From NCBI GenBank assembly GCA_002027195.1, contig MWJO01000019.1:1-64000 (forward strand): a DNA stretch of 64,000 nucleotides, written 5' to 3'. This stretch comes from Streptomyces sp. GKU 895. Its GTDB lineage: Bacteria; Actinomycetota; Actinomycetes; Streptomycetales; Streptomycetaceae. The notes below the pieces were generated by a model. That model was not told the DNA's origin. It saw only the letters and a program-made list of their open reading frames with translations, and did no database searches. Positions 51,657 to 61,444 of the stretch are shown here, piece by piece. The first letter of the stretch is position 1; every line of letters begins with the position of its first letter. Both the position numbers and the translations under genes were made by a program.

Positions 51657-52544
51657 ATGAGCTTTGGGCAGCAGGGGGGACCCCAGTCCCAGTGGGATCC
51701 CTGGAAACCGAATTCCCAGCAGCCGTGGAACGGCGGCACCGACGGCCAGACCCCGGACTGGGCGGCCCTCGCCGAGGCATCGGAGACCCGTAACAGGCGG
51801 CGCAAGCTGCTGTTCATCGTCGGCGGCGCCCTCGCCACCGCGGCGATAGGCACCGCCGTCGCCATGGCCGTGGTCTCCGCCGACGGCGGCGGCGACGAGG
51901 CGTCCACCACGTCCTCGCTGCCCGCGACGGCGGACATCCCGAGCCAGTCGGCGACGGACCCGTCCTTCGCCCCGACCAGCGCCCCGCCGCCGCTGGACCC
52001 GAAGGACTTCATCTCCAGCCGGACCAAGGACACGGCCCCGCTCAGCGCGGAGATCCTCTTCCCCGGCACGCAGCTGACCATGGGCGAGACGGTCTACAAG
52101 AAGGGCGCCACGGCCGACACCAAGAAGTGCGCCTCGGCCGCCAACGCCAACGGCACCCTCGGCAAGGTCCTCAGCGCCAACGGCTGCACCAGCGTGATGC
52201 GGGTGTCGTACATGAAGGACGGCGTCGCCGTGACGGTCGGCGTGGCCGTCTTCAACACCGAGGCCGAGGCGCGGAAGGCCAAGGGCCAGGCCGACGACAA
52301 GAGCGTCATCGCCTCCCTGTCCGGCGACGGGATCAAGCCGTTCTGCAACGCCGCGGTGTGCCGTACGACGACCAATTCCTACGGCCGCTACGCCTACTTC
52401 ACCACCGCCGGTTTCCTCAACGGCAAGGACGTCACGACGAAGAGCACCCAGGTGGAGAAGACCGGCAACGACCTGGCCGAGTTCACCTTCCGCCAGATCC
52501 GCCGCCGCGGCGAGGCCCAGGCCTCGGCGGCGGCGAACCAGTAG
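51657..52544 (+). CDS. Single-pass membrane protein of unknown function
   Basis: 295 residues. An N-terminal Gln/Pro/Trp-rich cytoplasmic part (MSFGQQGGPQSQWDPWK), an RNRRRKLLFIVGG stop-transfer boundary and one helix (LLFIVGGALATAAIGTAVAMAVV), then a Ser/Thr/Pro-rich spacer and an extracellular domain with four Cys (KKCASA, NGCTSV, KPFCNA, AVCRTT). Not assigned to a family. ATG 51657 has no ribosome site. Confidence 0.72.
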   Translation: MSFGQQGGPQSQWDPWKPNSQQPWNGGTDGQTPDWAALAEASETRNRRRKLLFIVGGALATAAIGTAVAMAVVSADGGGDEASTTSSLPATADIPSQSATDPSFAPTSAPPPLDPKDFISSRTKDTAPLSAEILFPGTQLTMGETVYKKGATADTKKCASAANANGTLGKVLSANGCTSVMRVSYMKDGVAVTVGVAVFNTEAEARKAKGQADDKSVIASLSGDGIKPFCNAAVCRTTTNSYGRYAYFTTAGFLNGKDVTTKSTQVEKTGNDLAEFTFRQIRRRGEAQASAAANQ

Positions 52545-52569
52545 GCGCTACCGGGTCTCCACCTGGTCT

Positions 52570-53124
52570 CTACCTGGTCTCCCAAGAGGCTTCCAGGGAG
52601 GTGGTCTCCCAGGGGACGCTCCGCACCGGCTCGGCGGTCGCCGCCCCACCCCGCGCCACCGGCTCGGGGTGTTCCGGCCGCCGGGCCACGGCCCTGAAGA
52701 CCCACGTCCGGTACGACCAGAACCGGAACAGGGTCGCGACGCCGATGCCGAAGAACTTGCAGACGTTCGTGGCGAGCGTGCCGTCGAGGCCGAGGCCGTA
52801 CGTGGTGACGTAGAGCACCCCGTTCTCGATGACCAGCCCGATCGCGCTGAAGAAGAGGAAGAGCCCCATCTCCGTGCGCCGGCGCATCGTCGTCTCCTGG
52901 TCGCGGTCCCGGTAGGTGAAGTACCGCAGGCCCAGGTAGTTGGTCAGGATGGCGACGGCCGTCGCCAGGACGCCCGCCCGCACCGGCGGCCAGCCGAGGA
53001 CGCCCGTGACGATGTTGAAGACCCCGAGGTTGACCACGAACCCCGAGGCCCCCACCAGGCCGAACTTGGCCACCTCGCGGTACAGCTTGCCGAACCGCGA
53101 GGGAATCGCGTGCCGTCCGCTCAT
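52570..53124 (-). CDS. GtrA-family membrane protein
   Basis: 184 residues with four membrane helices (EVAKFGLVGASGFVVNLGVF; AGVLATAVAILTNYLGLRYF; FLFFSAIGLVIENGVLYV; NVCKFFGIGVATLFRFWSYR) and the family motifs FGLVGASGF and WSYRTWVF. GtrA proteins are thought to flip or move polyprenol-phosphate-linked sugars across the membrane. Nine bases after the Ppm gene, which makes such a substrate; last gene of the polysaccharide operon. Confidence 0.88.
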   Translation of the reverse strand: MSGRHAIPSRFGKLYREVAKFGLVGASGFVVNLGVFNIVTGVLGWPPVRAGVLATAVAILTNYLGLRYFTYRDRDQETTMRRRTEMGLFLFFSAIGLVIENGVLYVTTYGLGLDGTLATNVCKFFGIGVATLFRFWSYRTWVFRAVARRPEHPEPVARGGAATAEPVRSVPWETTSLEASWETR

Positions 53125-53133
53125 GATCCGCGC

Positions 53134-53895
53134 TCAGCCCCGCCGGTTGCGCATCCGCAGTCGCAGCGGCACCAGGGCCGACTCGATCTGCGTGGACAGG
53201 TTCATCTTGGAGACGCCTTCGGTGCGCTCCTCGAAGCGGATCGGGATCTCGACGGCGCTGTGTCCGGCCCGCACGGCCTTGAACTTCAGCTCGACCTGGA
53301 AGCTGTAGCCGGCGCTGTCCAGGGTGGCGAGGTCCACGTCCCGCAGGGTGGCGGCGGACCACAGGTTGAAGCCGGCCGTGATGTCCCGGATCTTGGTGCC
53401 GAGCACGGTGCGCGCGTAGCGGTTGGCGAAGCGGGAGAGCAGCACGCGGTGCTTGCCCCACTCCTCGTCCAGCGAGCCGCCCTCGACGTACCGGCTGCCG
53501 ACGACCAGGCCGACGCCGGAGGCCACGGCCGTGCCGAGCATGCGTGGGACCGCTTCCACGGGGTGGCTGCCGTCGGCGTCCATCTGGACGACGTACGCGG
53601 CCCCCTCGTCGAGCGCGGCGGTCATGCCCGCGACGTAGGCCCGCCCGAGCCCGTCCTTCTCGGTCCGGTGCAGCACACTCATCCGGCGCCGCCCGTCCCA
53701 GTTGTACTTCTCGGCGAGCTCCTCGGCGATCCGCCCGGTGCCGTCGGGGCTGGAGTCGTCGACGATCTTCAGATGCAGCCCGTCGATGGGCAGGCCGAGG
53801 ACCAGCTCCGCCATCCTCGGCAGGTTGGCCGCCTCGTTGTAGGTCGGCATCACGATGGTGACCGGGACGCCGGGGTATCTGTCGTAGCCCGTCAT
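53134..53895 (-). CDS. Polyprenol-phosphate mannose synthase-type GT2
   Basis: 253 residues. GT2 fold: VTIVMPTYNEAANLPRMAE, LKIVDDSSPDGTGRIAEEL (Asp pair), VVQMDADGSHPVEAVPRML (catalytic DXD region), SRYVEGGSLDEEWG, and FEERTEGVSKMN typical of dolichol/polyprenol-phosphate mannose synthases. It makes polyprenol-P-mannose (or another hexose) for membrane GT-C enzymes such as the GT39 protein upstream. ATG 53895, ribosome site AAGGA. Confidence 0.88.
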   Translation of the reverse strand: MTGYDRYPGVPVTIVMPTYNEAANLPRMAELVLGLPIDGLHLKIVDDSSPDGTGRIAEELAEKYNWDGRRRMSVLHRTEKDGLGRAYVAGMTAALDEGAAYVVQMDADGSHPVEAVPRMLGTAVASGVGLVVGSRYVEGGSLDEEWGKHRVLLSRFANRYARTVLGTKIRDITAGFNLWSAATLRDVDLATLDSAGYSFQVELKFKAVRAGHSAVEIPIRFEERTEGVSKMNLSTQIESALVPLRLRMRNRRG

Positions 53896-53915
53896 GATCC
53901 TTCTTCTTCCCTCCC

Positions 53916-55232
53916 CTAGAGGCCCCGAAGGGGCCTCTCCCCAGCCGGGGCCGGTCTGCCCAGCGCCCGGAACTGCCAGCCCGCCGCGGACCAGCGGTCC
54001 CCGTCGAGTACCCCCCGGCCGTCCACGATCCGCGGACGGGCCACGAGCCGTGCCGCCCACTCCGGGTCGATCTCCCGGAACTGCGGCCACTCGGTCAGAT
54101 GCAGCACGAGGTCGGCTCCCCTGAGCGCCTCCTCGGCGGACATCGCGTACCCGAGGAGCGGGAACGCCTTGCGGGCGTTGTCCAGCGCCTCGGGGTCGTA
54201 CACCGTGACGTCGGCGCCGTCGAGCCGCAGCCGGGCGGCCACGTTCAGCGCGGGCGAGTCACGGATGTCGTCGGAGTCGGGCTTGAAGGCCGCTCCGAGC
54301 ACGGTGATACGGGCCCCCAGGACCGCACCCCCGCACAGCTCGCGCGCCAGCTCCACGACCTTGTCGCGGCGGCGCATGTTGATGGCGTCCACCTCGCGCA
54401 GGAAGCCCAGGGAGACCCCCAGCTCGTCGGCGCGGTGCGCGAAGGCGCGGATGTCCTTGGGCAGACAGCCGCCGCCGAATCCGACGCCGGCCCGCAGGAA
54501 CTTCCGGCCGATCCGGTCGTCGTACCCGATCGCCTCGGCGAGGACACCGACGTCGCCGCCCGCGGCCTCGCAGACCTCGGCCATCGCGTTGATGAAGGAG
54601 ATCTTGGTGGCGAGGAAGGCGTTGGCGGCCGTCTTGACCAGCTCGGCGGTCGGGAAGTCGGCGGTGACCAGGGGGGTGCCGGCCGCGAGGACGGGCGCGT
54701 ACACCATCCGGAGGATCGTTTCCGCATGTGCGGATCGGACACCGAACACCAGCCGGTCCGGCCGCAGCGTGTCCTCGACGGCGAAGCCCTCGCGCAGGAA
54801 CTCGGGGTTCCAGGCGACCTCGGCGCCGAGCGTGTCCGCGAGCCGTTCCGCGGTCCCCACGGGCACCGTGGACTTGCCCACCAGCAGGGCGTCCTCGCCC
54901 GCGTGCTCGGCGATCGCCGTGAAAGCCGCGTCGACATAGGTCAGATCGGCGCCCTCGGAGCCCTTGCGCTGCGGGGTGCCGACGCACACGAAGTGCACCT
55001 CGCCGAAGGCACCGGCCTCGGCGTAGTCGGTGGTGAACCGCAGCCGGCCGCTCGCCGTGTGCTTGGCGATCAGCTCGGGCAGCCCGGGCTCGTGGAACGG
55101 CACCCGGCCCGCCTGCAACGCGGCGACCTTGTCGGGGTCCACGTCGACCCCGAGCACCTCGTGTCCGAGCTCCGCCATGCAGGCGGCGTGGGTGGCACCG
55201 AGGTAGCCGGTGCCGATGACTGTGAGCCGCAT
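53916..55232 (-). CDS. UDP-glucose 6-dehydrogenase
   Basis: 438 residues. VIGTGYLGATHAACMAELGH binds NAD, STVPVGTAERLAD and WNPEFLREGFAVEDTL follow, the catalytic Cys is in GGGCLPKDIRAFAHR, and GAAFKPDSDDIRDSPAL is the C-terminal UDP-binding motif. It makes UDP-glucuronic acid, an acidic sugar donor, for the surrounding polysaccharide operon. Contrast the Ser-substituted relative at 6490-7701. Confidence 0.94.
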   Translation of the reverse strand: MRLTVIGTGYLGATHAACMAELGHEVLGVDVDPDKVAALQAGRVPFHEPGLPELIAKHTASGRLRFTTDYAEAGAFGEVHFVCVGTPQRKGSEGADLTYVDAAFTAIAEHAGEDALLVGKSTVPVGTAERLADTLGAEVAWNPEFLREGFAVEDTLRPDRLVFGVRSAHAETILRMVYAPVLAAGTPLVTADFPTAELVKTAANAFLATKISFINAMAEVCEAAGGDVGVLAEAIGYDDRIGRKFLRAGVGFGGGCLPKDIRAFAHRADELGVSLGFLREVDAINMRRRDKVVELARELCGGAVLGARITVLGAAFKPDSDDIRDSPALNVAARLRLDGADVTVYDPEALDNARKAFPLLGYAMSAEEALRGADLVLHLTEWPQFREIDPEWAARLVARPRIVDGRGVLDGDRWSAAGWQFRALGRPAPAGERPLRGL

Positions 55233-55266
55233 CCAGCGGCCTCCTTCGTAAATCTGTGTCAGCCGG

Positions 55267-56810
55267 CTACGTGCGCTCGAGCACCTGGACCACGACGTGG
55301 TTCAGCTTCACCGTGCGCCCGGCCTTGAAGGACTTCTCGATCGCGTCGGCCGTCTTCTCGTTCATGCCGGTCAGCAACGGGCGTCCGTCGCTGATGGTGG
55401 AGACGAGCCACAGCCGGTCGACGCCCTTGAGACAGCTGTCCGGCTTCTTGCACTCACTCGCGCCGTAGGAGCCGTTCTGCTGCGGGGTCCACTCCATGAG
55501 CACGTCCTCGGGCGCCTTGCGGTCCCGCAGCTCGTAGGCCATGGCCCGGCGTTCCGACATCCCGCCGTTGAAGATCATCCCGTCGCCGGGCTTCTCGCCG
55601 TCGGCGATCACATCGGCGGCGGCCCGGAAGTCCGGCTCCATCGGCAGGTCCTTCTTGGCGTCGCCGATCCCCGGCCAGGCCACGAAGGCGTACCCGGCCG
55701 CGACCGCCGCCACCAGTGCCCCACCGAGGACCTGGACGCCGGTGCCCCGGCGGGCCTCGGGATCCAGCCGGCCGACGAGCCGGGTGAGCGCGGCGGCCAC
55801 CAGCAGCGTCCAGGCCGGGATGGTGAACAGCAGATACCGCGGCAGGAAGAGGTGGAGCTGGTTGGCGGTGACGAAGGTGAGGACCGGCGGCAGCACCGCC
55901 CAGGCGGCGAGCAGCACCGAGTACCGCCCGGCCACCAGCAGACCGATCGCGCCGAGCGCCATCACCGCGCCACCGGTGATCCACGAGCCGAACAGGTTCT
56001 CCGGGAACGACGTCAGATCCTTGGTCGTCGTGACGTTCCAGGCGATCTGACCGCTCTGCCCGGTGCCCTGGGCAACCATGGGGAACGTGATCGACAGCCC
56101 CAGCAGGGCCGCCCCGGCGAAGGCGTAGTGGGCGATGCGGTCGCCGCGCTTCTTGGCGAGGAACACCAGCCACAGGTGCCCGGCGAGCACCGACATCGCC
56201 ACCAGGTGACTGAACCCGGTGGCCGCGATCGCGAGGGCGTACAGCGTCCAGGTGCGCAGGCTCGGCTTGTCCAGCGCCCTCATCAGCAGAAGGGTGGCCA
56301 GCAGCGCGAACATCGTGGCGAAGGCGTACGGCCGGGCTTCCTGGCCGTACCGGGTGATCGCCGGGACCACCGCGAACAGCAGCCCGGCCAGCAGCCCGGT
56401 GCGGACCGCGAACATCCGTCGTCCGAGGAGCCCGACCAGACCGGCCGAGACCGCCATGGCGAGCGCCCCCGGCAGCCGCAGCGCCGCCGGCGAGTCACCG
56501 GCGACGGCGATCCACAGGTGCATGGACGCGTAGTACGGCGTGAAGACCACGTCGATGTTGTCGATCAGCCGGCCGAGGTCGTGCCAGGACAGCGAGGACG
56601 CCCACCAGGTGGCGTGCTCGTCGCGCCACAGCTGGCGACCGCCGAGGCCCGGCAGCACACAGGCCGCCGCGGCCAGCGCGGGCAGCAGGAAGACCAGCCA
56701 CGCGGCAGCCCTGCCGGGCCCGTCCCCGGTCCCGCGCGCTCGGCGCGCGGACCGCCCTCGTCGGTCGCCCGGTCCCGGGTCTCGTCGACCGATGGTGTGT
56801 ACGCCGTCAT
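55267..56810 (-). CDS. GT39-like membrane glycosyltransferase (frame broken near 56720)
   Basis: Starts MTAYTPSVDETRDRATDEG at ATG 56810, which overlaps the upstream stop (ATGA). After a short acidic end one missing G near 56720 breaks the frame; correction joins to a hydrophobic AWLVFLLPALAAAACVLPG and LWRDEHATWWASSLSWHDL, whose Asp/Glu pair (RDEHAT) fits the GT-C catalytic motif. About ten membrane helices follow, then an outer C-terminal domain; 514 residues corrected. Uses polyprenol-P-sugar, presumably from the Ppm gene of the operon. Confidence 0.82.
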
Positions 56811-58522
56811 CGCTTCACCCAGATCCGGTACGTCTCCTGCCCGGCGCTCTCGCCGGAGGGCTGGAGCAGGGCCAGCAGCCGGTAGTCCTCGTTGCCGCGC
56901 AGCGCGTCGGGCACGGTGGCCGTCCGCAGCACGATCGCGTCGTAGGTCCCCTTCTTCACCGCTCCCGCGAGGGCCTCGCCGCGCTCCGCCTGATGCCACT
57001 GGGCGGGCCGGGTCTGGGCGCGCAGGTAGTACGCGGAGATCTCCGGGTCGTCGGTCAGGTAGTCGCCCTTGGTGTCCACGACCTCGCGCAGGGCGCCGAT
57101 CATGCGGGCGGAGTCCGGCGGCCGGTACAGCTCGCGGGTCTGCGCCATGCCGATGACCAGCGCGGCGACGTAGATCATGATGCCGATCTGCGGGTACCGG
57201 AAGTGGGCCCCCATCATGCGCGAGACACCGAGGCCCGCCATCGGCACCGCGAAGAGCAGTCCGAAGCCGACGTGGATGTGCAGCGAGCTGCCGTTGCCCA
57301 GCCACGCCTGGTAGAGCGGGGCGAGCAGGGCGGTGGCGCACATGGTCAGGCCCAGCAGGGAACGCCGGACCGCTCCGGGCGCATCGCCCCCGGCCCACGG
57401 CATCTCGCCCATGCGGGCCCGCCGGATGTAGCCGACGGCGCCGATCACCGCGACCAGCAGGACGACCCCGCCCCACTGTGCGCTGTCCTTCAGCAACTGC
57501 AGGGCACTGTCGGTGCCGTGCGCGTTCCAGCCGCTCGGGCTGCCGGCGAGCTGGACGCCCACGAAGCACAGGGCGCCGGTGGCGGCCGCGAACAGCGCGC
57601 CGCGCACGAAGGCGCCGGCGCCGCGGAAGCGGTAGGCGGTCAGCACCGCGAGCACGGTCAGCGTCGGCAGGTACAGCGCCGCCGAGTACGCGGCGAACGG
57701 CGCCAGCGCCGCGAAGGGAGCCGCGAGCAGCACGGCCACGGGGCTCGCCTGCCGGGTTCTGGCCAGCAGCCACAGCGCGGCGGCGAGCAGGAAGAGCGAC
57801 AGGGAGTGCAGGGAGGCGTACCGGCCGGTGAAGGCGGTCGACTCCAGCACGGAGTACATGGCGGCGGCGGCGAGACCGGCCCGGGAGTTGAACAGCATCC
57901 GGGTCGCGCCGAACAGCAGCGCGGTCGCGCCGAGCGCCCACGCGAGGCTGAGTGCCCGGACCCCGGACAGACCGAACTGGGCGACCAGGCCCGACAGCTG
58001 CCCGTCGGACATCAGGAACTTCGCCTCCTGGGCGAAGGCGCTCCCGTCGAGCCGGTACGACAGCCCCGCCTGCACGAGCAGGATCAGGACCAGTGCGCCC
58101 CGGCTGATCCACGCCGAGCGGCTGTTGTCCACGGACCAGGACGACACCGGGACCTCGGGAAGCACATAGCCCGGTTCGGGCTCCGGCTCCGGCTCCGGTT
58201 CGACGACGGTGTACTCCGGGACGTAGTACTCGGCGTCGGCGTACTCGTCGGGCGGTCGCTGGTAGCGCACCTGCGGAGGGGTGTACGCGTGCTGCTGGGC
58301 CGTGGGCTGCTGCGGGATGTACGCCTGCTGGCCGTAGCCCTGCTGGTCGCCGTACGTCTGCTGCCGGCCGTAGTACGCCTGGGCCTGCTGGTCGTAGCCC
58401 TCGTACCCGTCGTGCCCCTCGTACCCCTGCTGTTGCTGCTCGCTGTACGGCGGGTAGTGCTGCTGCCAGTCCTGCCGGTCCTGGCCCGCCCAGCGCCCGC
58501 CGCCCTGATGGTGGGTGTTCAC
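56807..58522 (-). CDS. Large membrane protein, GT39-like, with Gln/Tyr-rich N-terminus
   Basis: 571 residues. GTG 58522 overlaps the GH26 stop (GTGA). The first 130 residues are a Gln/Tyr/Gly-rich, repetitive cytoplasmic tail (EGHDGYEGYDQQAQAYYG, IPQQPTAQQHAYTPP) ending in an EPEP run; about eleven membrane helices follow with a GT39/ArnT-type layout (FGLSGVRALSLAWALGATAL, IHVGFGLLFAVPMAG), then an outer soluble end. Catalytic Asp not pinned down, so glycosyltransferase activity is inferred from context and similarity to the next gene. Confidence 0.7.
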   Translation of the reverse strand: MNTHHQGGGRWAGQDRQDWQQHYPPYSEQQQQGYEGHDGYEGYDQQAQAYYGRQQTYGDQQGYGQQAYIPQQPTAQQHAYTPPQVRYQRPPDEYADAEYYVPEYTVVEPEPEPEPEPGYVLPEVPVSSWSVDNSRSAWISRGALVLILLVQAGLSYRLDGSAFAQEAKFLMSDGQLSGLVAQFGLSGVRALSLAWALGATALLFGATRMLFNSRAGLAAAAMYSVLESTAFTGRYASLHSLSLFLLAAALWLLARTRQASPVAVLLAAPFAALAPFAAYSAALYLPTLTVLAVLTAYRFRGAGAFVRGALFAAATGALCFVGVQLAGSPSGWNAHGTDSALQLLKDSAQWGGVVLLVAVIGAVGYIRRARMGEMPWAGGDAPGAVRRSLLGLTMCATALLAPLYQAWLGNGSSLHIHVGFGLLFAVPMAGLGVSRMMGAHFRYPQIGIMIYVAALVIGMAQTRELYRPPDSARMIGALREVVDTKGDYLTDDPEISAYYLRAQTRPAQWHQAERGEALAGAVKKGTYDAIVLRTATVPDALRGNEDYRLLALLQPSGESAGQETYRIWVKR

Positions 58523-59526
58523 GAGCGCGGCACCTCGAATCCGAAGTCGTCGTCCGCGATCAGTCGCTTGAACTCGGCCAGGGCGAGCGGGCTGCTCTGG
58601 ATGCGCCAGTCGGCCCGCTTGGGGATGTTGAACCACAGGAAGCCGATGACGTCCTTGTCCTGCTCGACCCCGCCGAGCAGCGCGCGCACATCGGCCCGCC
58701 GCCGCTCACCGGGCTCCGAGGAGGTCTCGCTGATCAGCACCGGCTTGTCGGTGAACTCGGCGATCTGGCGCCGTGTCGGCCCGTACAGGGTGTCGAAGGT
58801 GTGGGCGCCGGTCTGGGTCCAGTAGCCGACGACACCGACCCAGTCGACGTAGGCGTCGCCGGGCCAGTACGGCTCCAGCTTCACGGACTTCACCGGGTTG
58901 ATCACGTTCGGGCTCCACACCCAGACGACGTTGGTGGCACCGATCTCCTGGAAGACGTCGTGGATGTGCCGCCAGGCCTTCACGAAGGTCTCGGGCGTGG
59001 TGTCCTTGGTGCCCCACGGGTACCAGTGGCCGTTCATCTCGTGGCCGAAGCTGATCGCGACGGGGACGTTGGTCTTGCGGATGCTCTGCGCGTACTTCTT
59101 GATGTACGTGTCCTGCGAACCGTTCGCGATCTTGTCGAGACCGGGCTTGAAAGGCTCCCACGACACGTAGAGCAGCCCGCCGTCGTCGAAGACGTTCTGG
59201 GCGCCGGTCGCGTTGAAGCCGTCGCCCCACGCCGAGTACGAGCCGACCAGGTTCGGCTTCTTGCCGACGGTCTTGGCGAAGGTGTCCACCGGCTTCATCG
59301 AGCTGGGCGCACCTTCGACCGCGACGCCGAAGTACTCCTTGTCGGGGTGCAGCAGCGGCGCCACGTCGTAGGGCAGCTCCTCCCCGGGAGCCTCGGAGGA
59401 GTGGGCGGCCGGCTGCTTGGCGGCCTGGGCCGCGGGGTCGTCGTCACCGCCGAGGAGGCCGCAGCCGGAGACTCCCGCGAGGGCCGTCAGCGCCAGGCAC
59501 AGCGGAAGGAGGGTCTTGCGGATCAT
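58519..59526 (-). CDS. GH26-like glycoside hydrolase lipoprotein
   Basis: 335 residues. Lipobox LAGVSGC at residues 16-22 anchors it outside the membrane. The barrel carries the GH26 motif ISFGHEMNGHWYPWGT (acid/base Glu) and PVLISETSSEPGERR (nucleophile Glu), with VDWVGVVGYW between. GH26 enzymes cleave beta-mannan or mixed-linkage glucan. Here, coupled to a CesA-like synthase by ATGA overlap, it probably trims or releases the polymer, as endoglucanases do in bacterial cellulose operons. Confidence 0.85.
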   Translation of the reverse strand: MIRKTLLPLCLALTALAGVSGCGLLGGDDDPAAQAAKQPAAHSSEAPGEELPYDVAPLLHPDKEYFGVAVEGAPSSMKPVDTFAKTVGKKPNLVGSYSAWGDGFNATGAQNVFDDGGLLYVSWEPFKPGLDKIANGSQDTYIKKYAQSIRKTNVPVAISFGHEMNGHWYPWGTKDTTPETFVKAWRHIHDVFQEIGATNVVWVWSPNVINPVKSVKLEPYWPGDAYVDWVGVVGYWTQTGAHTFDTLYGPTRRQIAEFTDKPVLISETSSEPGERRRADVRALLGGVEQDKDVIGFLWFNIPKRADWRIQSSPLALAEFKRLIADDDFGFEVPRS

Positions 59527-61154
59527 GCGGCGTCACCTGCTGAGTGGTGCTCCTTGGGCTGGATCAGCGCTCGGGCCACGACCAGCGCGTAGAACAGTCC
59601 GGAGGACAGGACGAGGGCGAAGTCCGGCGGGTAGCCGGTGAAGAGCCGGTACACGGCGGCACCGACCCAGACCACGGCGGTGCCGCCGCTCCAGATCCAC
59701 AGGCCCAGCCAGAACCGGCGGGTCTTGTTCTTCTTCGCGCCCTTGGAGCCGGTCGGCTGCCAGCCCATGCGCTGCTTGCGCAGGATGTCCCAGATGGCGA
59801 AGACATGGGCCCAGCCGTACATCATCCGGGCCGACCAGGCCTCCAGACGGTAGGGGGCCTTGTGCCACATGGGGAAGATCAGGGTGGTGTAGATGATGCT
59901 GGGCAGCACCCACACCAGGTGCTTGACCTGGAGCATCTCGGGGCTGGTCAGCAGCAGCATGACGGGGACGAGCGGCGCGAAGAACGTGAACAGCGCCGTG
60001 TGGATGTAGTAGAAGAAGCCGGACATGTAGCAGAGCCGGCTGGAGAAACGTATCGGCGCGTCCCAGAACTTCTTGCTGCCGAGCAGCGACATCGAACCGG
60101 AGCACCAGCGGTACTGCTGGTTGAAGAAGGCCCCGGCGGTGTCCGGGCACACGCCCGTGGACAGGGCGACCGGGACGTACTTCAGGTCCCAGCCGAGCCC
60201 GCGCAGGTCGAACCCGGTGTGCACGTCCTCGGAGTGCTCGATGAGGGTCGTACCGCCGTTGGTCTCCAGCGCCGCGCGCCGGTAGATGGCGCAGGATCCG
60301 ACGCAGATGGCGCCGTCACTGTTCTGCCGGGACACCTGGACGGACCGGTAGAACAGCTCCTGCACAGCGCCGGCCCCGCGCTCGATCCAGTTCTGCGAGT
60401 CGAGGACGCGGAAGTACTGCGGCGACTGCACGATCCCGATGCGTTCGTCCGCCTCCATGTACGGCAGCAGCTCCTCCAGGAGGTCGGAGCGCGGCGTGAA
60501 GTCGGCGTCGAGGATGAGGATGTACTTGCCGTCCGACTGGCCGAAGCCGAAGTGCAGGTTGCCCGCCTTCTTGAACCAGCCGCGGTTCTCCCGGGTGCCG
60601 TAGCGGAACCCGAAGTCCCGGGCCATGGCGGCCAGCTCGGGGCTCGCCCCGTCGTCCAGGACGAACGGCACGCACCTGCCCGGATACCGGTCGGCCAGCT
60701 GCCGCACATGGGTCCAGGTGTTGTGCAGCACCTCGATGGGCTCACCGCACACCGGCAGGAAGACGTCGACCGTGGGATACACCGCGGGTCGCCAGCCGCG
60801 CACCAGCTCCTGGTGGTACTTGAAGTCGAAGTCGCGGGTGAACCCGTTCACCCGAAGCGACACCAGGTAGTAGACGATGGTGAAGAACAGCGGCGGCGCG
60901 AAGATCCACATCAGCGGACTGGCCTTCGCGAGCGCCACCTGACTGACCGTCAGACAGCCGAAGCTGACGATCGACGCGAGCGTCAGCACCCACAGGCGCC
61001 GCTTGACGTACGAGTACTTCTCCGCATGCGAGGGCGGCGCGGGCAACAGCCCCATCGGCGCCTGCTCGGCACCACGCCTTCCTCCGTGCCGTGCCGACCG
61101 GCGCCCCCCGGCGCCCGCCTCTCCGGCCATGCGGGCAGAGTCAATGGATGACAT
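59523..61154 (-). CDS. CesA-like processive beta-glycan synthase (GT2)
   Basis: 543 residues. ATG 61154 follows GGAGGGTAGG. Two N-terminal membrane helices (WVLTLASIVSFGCLTVSQVA, LMWIFAPPLFFTIVYYL), then the GT2 domain with VFLPVCGEP, FVLDDGASPELAAMA, ILILDADFTP (DXD), SEDVHTGFDL (TED-like) and QQYRWCSGS (QXXRW), then four or five more helices forming the export channel. The D,D,D,QXXRW set marks a processive synthase of the cellulose, mannan or hyaluronan type. First gene of a seven-gene coupled operon; no BcsB, BcsC or PilZ domain seen. Confidence 0.88.
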   Translation of the reverse strand: MSSIDSARMAGEAGAGGRRSARHGGRRGAEQAPMGLLPAPPSHAEKYSYVKRRLWVLTLASIVSFGCLTVSQVALAKASPLMWIFAPPLFFTIVYYLVSLRVNGFTRDFDFKYHQELVRGWRPAVYPTVDVFLPVCGEPIEVLHNTWTHVRQLADRYPGRCVPFVLDDGASPELAAMARDFGFRYGTRENRGWFKKAGNLHFGFGQSDGKYILILDADFTPRSDLLEELLPYMEADERIGIVQSPQYFRVLDSQNWIERGAGAVQELFYRSVQVSRQNSDGAICVGSCAIYRRAALETNGGTTLIEHSEDVHTGFDLRGLGWDLKYVPVALSTGVCPDTAGAFFNQQYRWCSGSMSLLGSKKFWDAPIRFSSRLCYMSGFFYYIHTALFTFFAPLVPVMLLLTSPEMLQVKHLVWVLPSIIYTTLIFPMWHKAPYRLEAWSARMMYGWAHVFAIWDILRKQRMGWQPTGSKGAKKNKTRRFWLGLWIWSGGTAVVWVGAAVYRLFTGYPPDFALVLSSGLFYALVVARALIQPKEHHSAGDAA

Positions 61155-61198
61155 TCCTACCCTCCGGGCCTCCGGCCCGCGTGTTCCCCACCCCAAAG

Positions 61199-61221
61199 AG
61201 CCCCTTTCGAACAAAGGGGCT
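61199..61221. promoter_or_regulatory. Leader stem-loop before the polysaccharide operon
   Basis: AGCCCCTTT and AAAGGGGCT form a perfect 9-bp stem with a five-base loop, 45 bases before the CesA-like ATG. As RNA (minus strand) the stem is followed by CTTTGG. It may be an attenuator, an mRNA-stability stem, or a chance palindrome. Confidence 0.55.
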
Positions 61222-61240
61222 AGATAGGGAAGGTTATCCG

Positions 61241-61282
61241 AGAGATGTGAATGCTGTAAGAGATGTGAGGAGACTTAAGTCC
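61241..61282. promoter_or_regulatory. Direct repeat and palindrome in the polysaccharide control region
   Basis: AGAGATGTGA occurs at 61241-61250 and 61259-61268 (18 bases apart), followed by the perfect palindrome GACTTAAGTC at 61273-61282 and a second TAAGTCC at 61285-61291. The region is much A/T-richer than the surroundings and holds the promoters of the divergent CesA-like operon and beta-helix gene. Regulator unknown. Confidence 0.5.
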
Positions 61283-61444
61283 TATAAGTCCCTTTGGCGC
61301 CTTTACGTTCACCGAAAGTCTGTGTAACCAACAGGTTTCCCACCTGCGTGTCCCGGGCAGAGGGCCCAGGTTGTGCGCTTCTCATCACACTTTTGACGTG
61401 TGAATACTGGCTGTCGATCACCGAGCAGCCCAGGGGGGCACATC

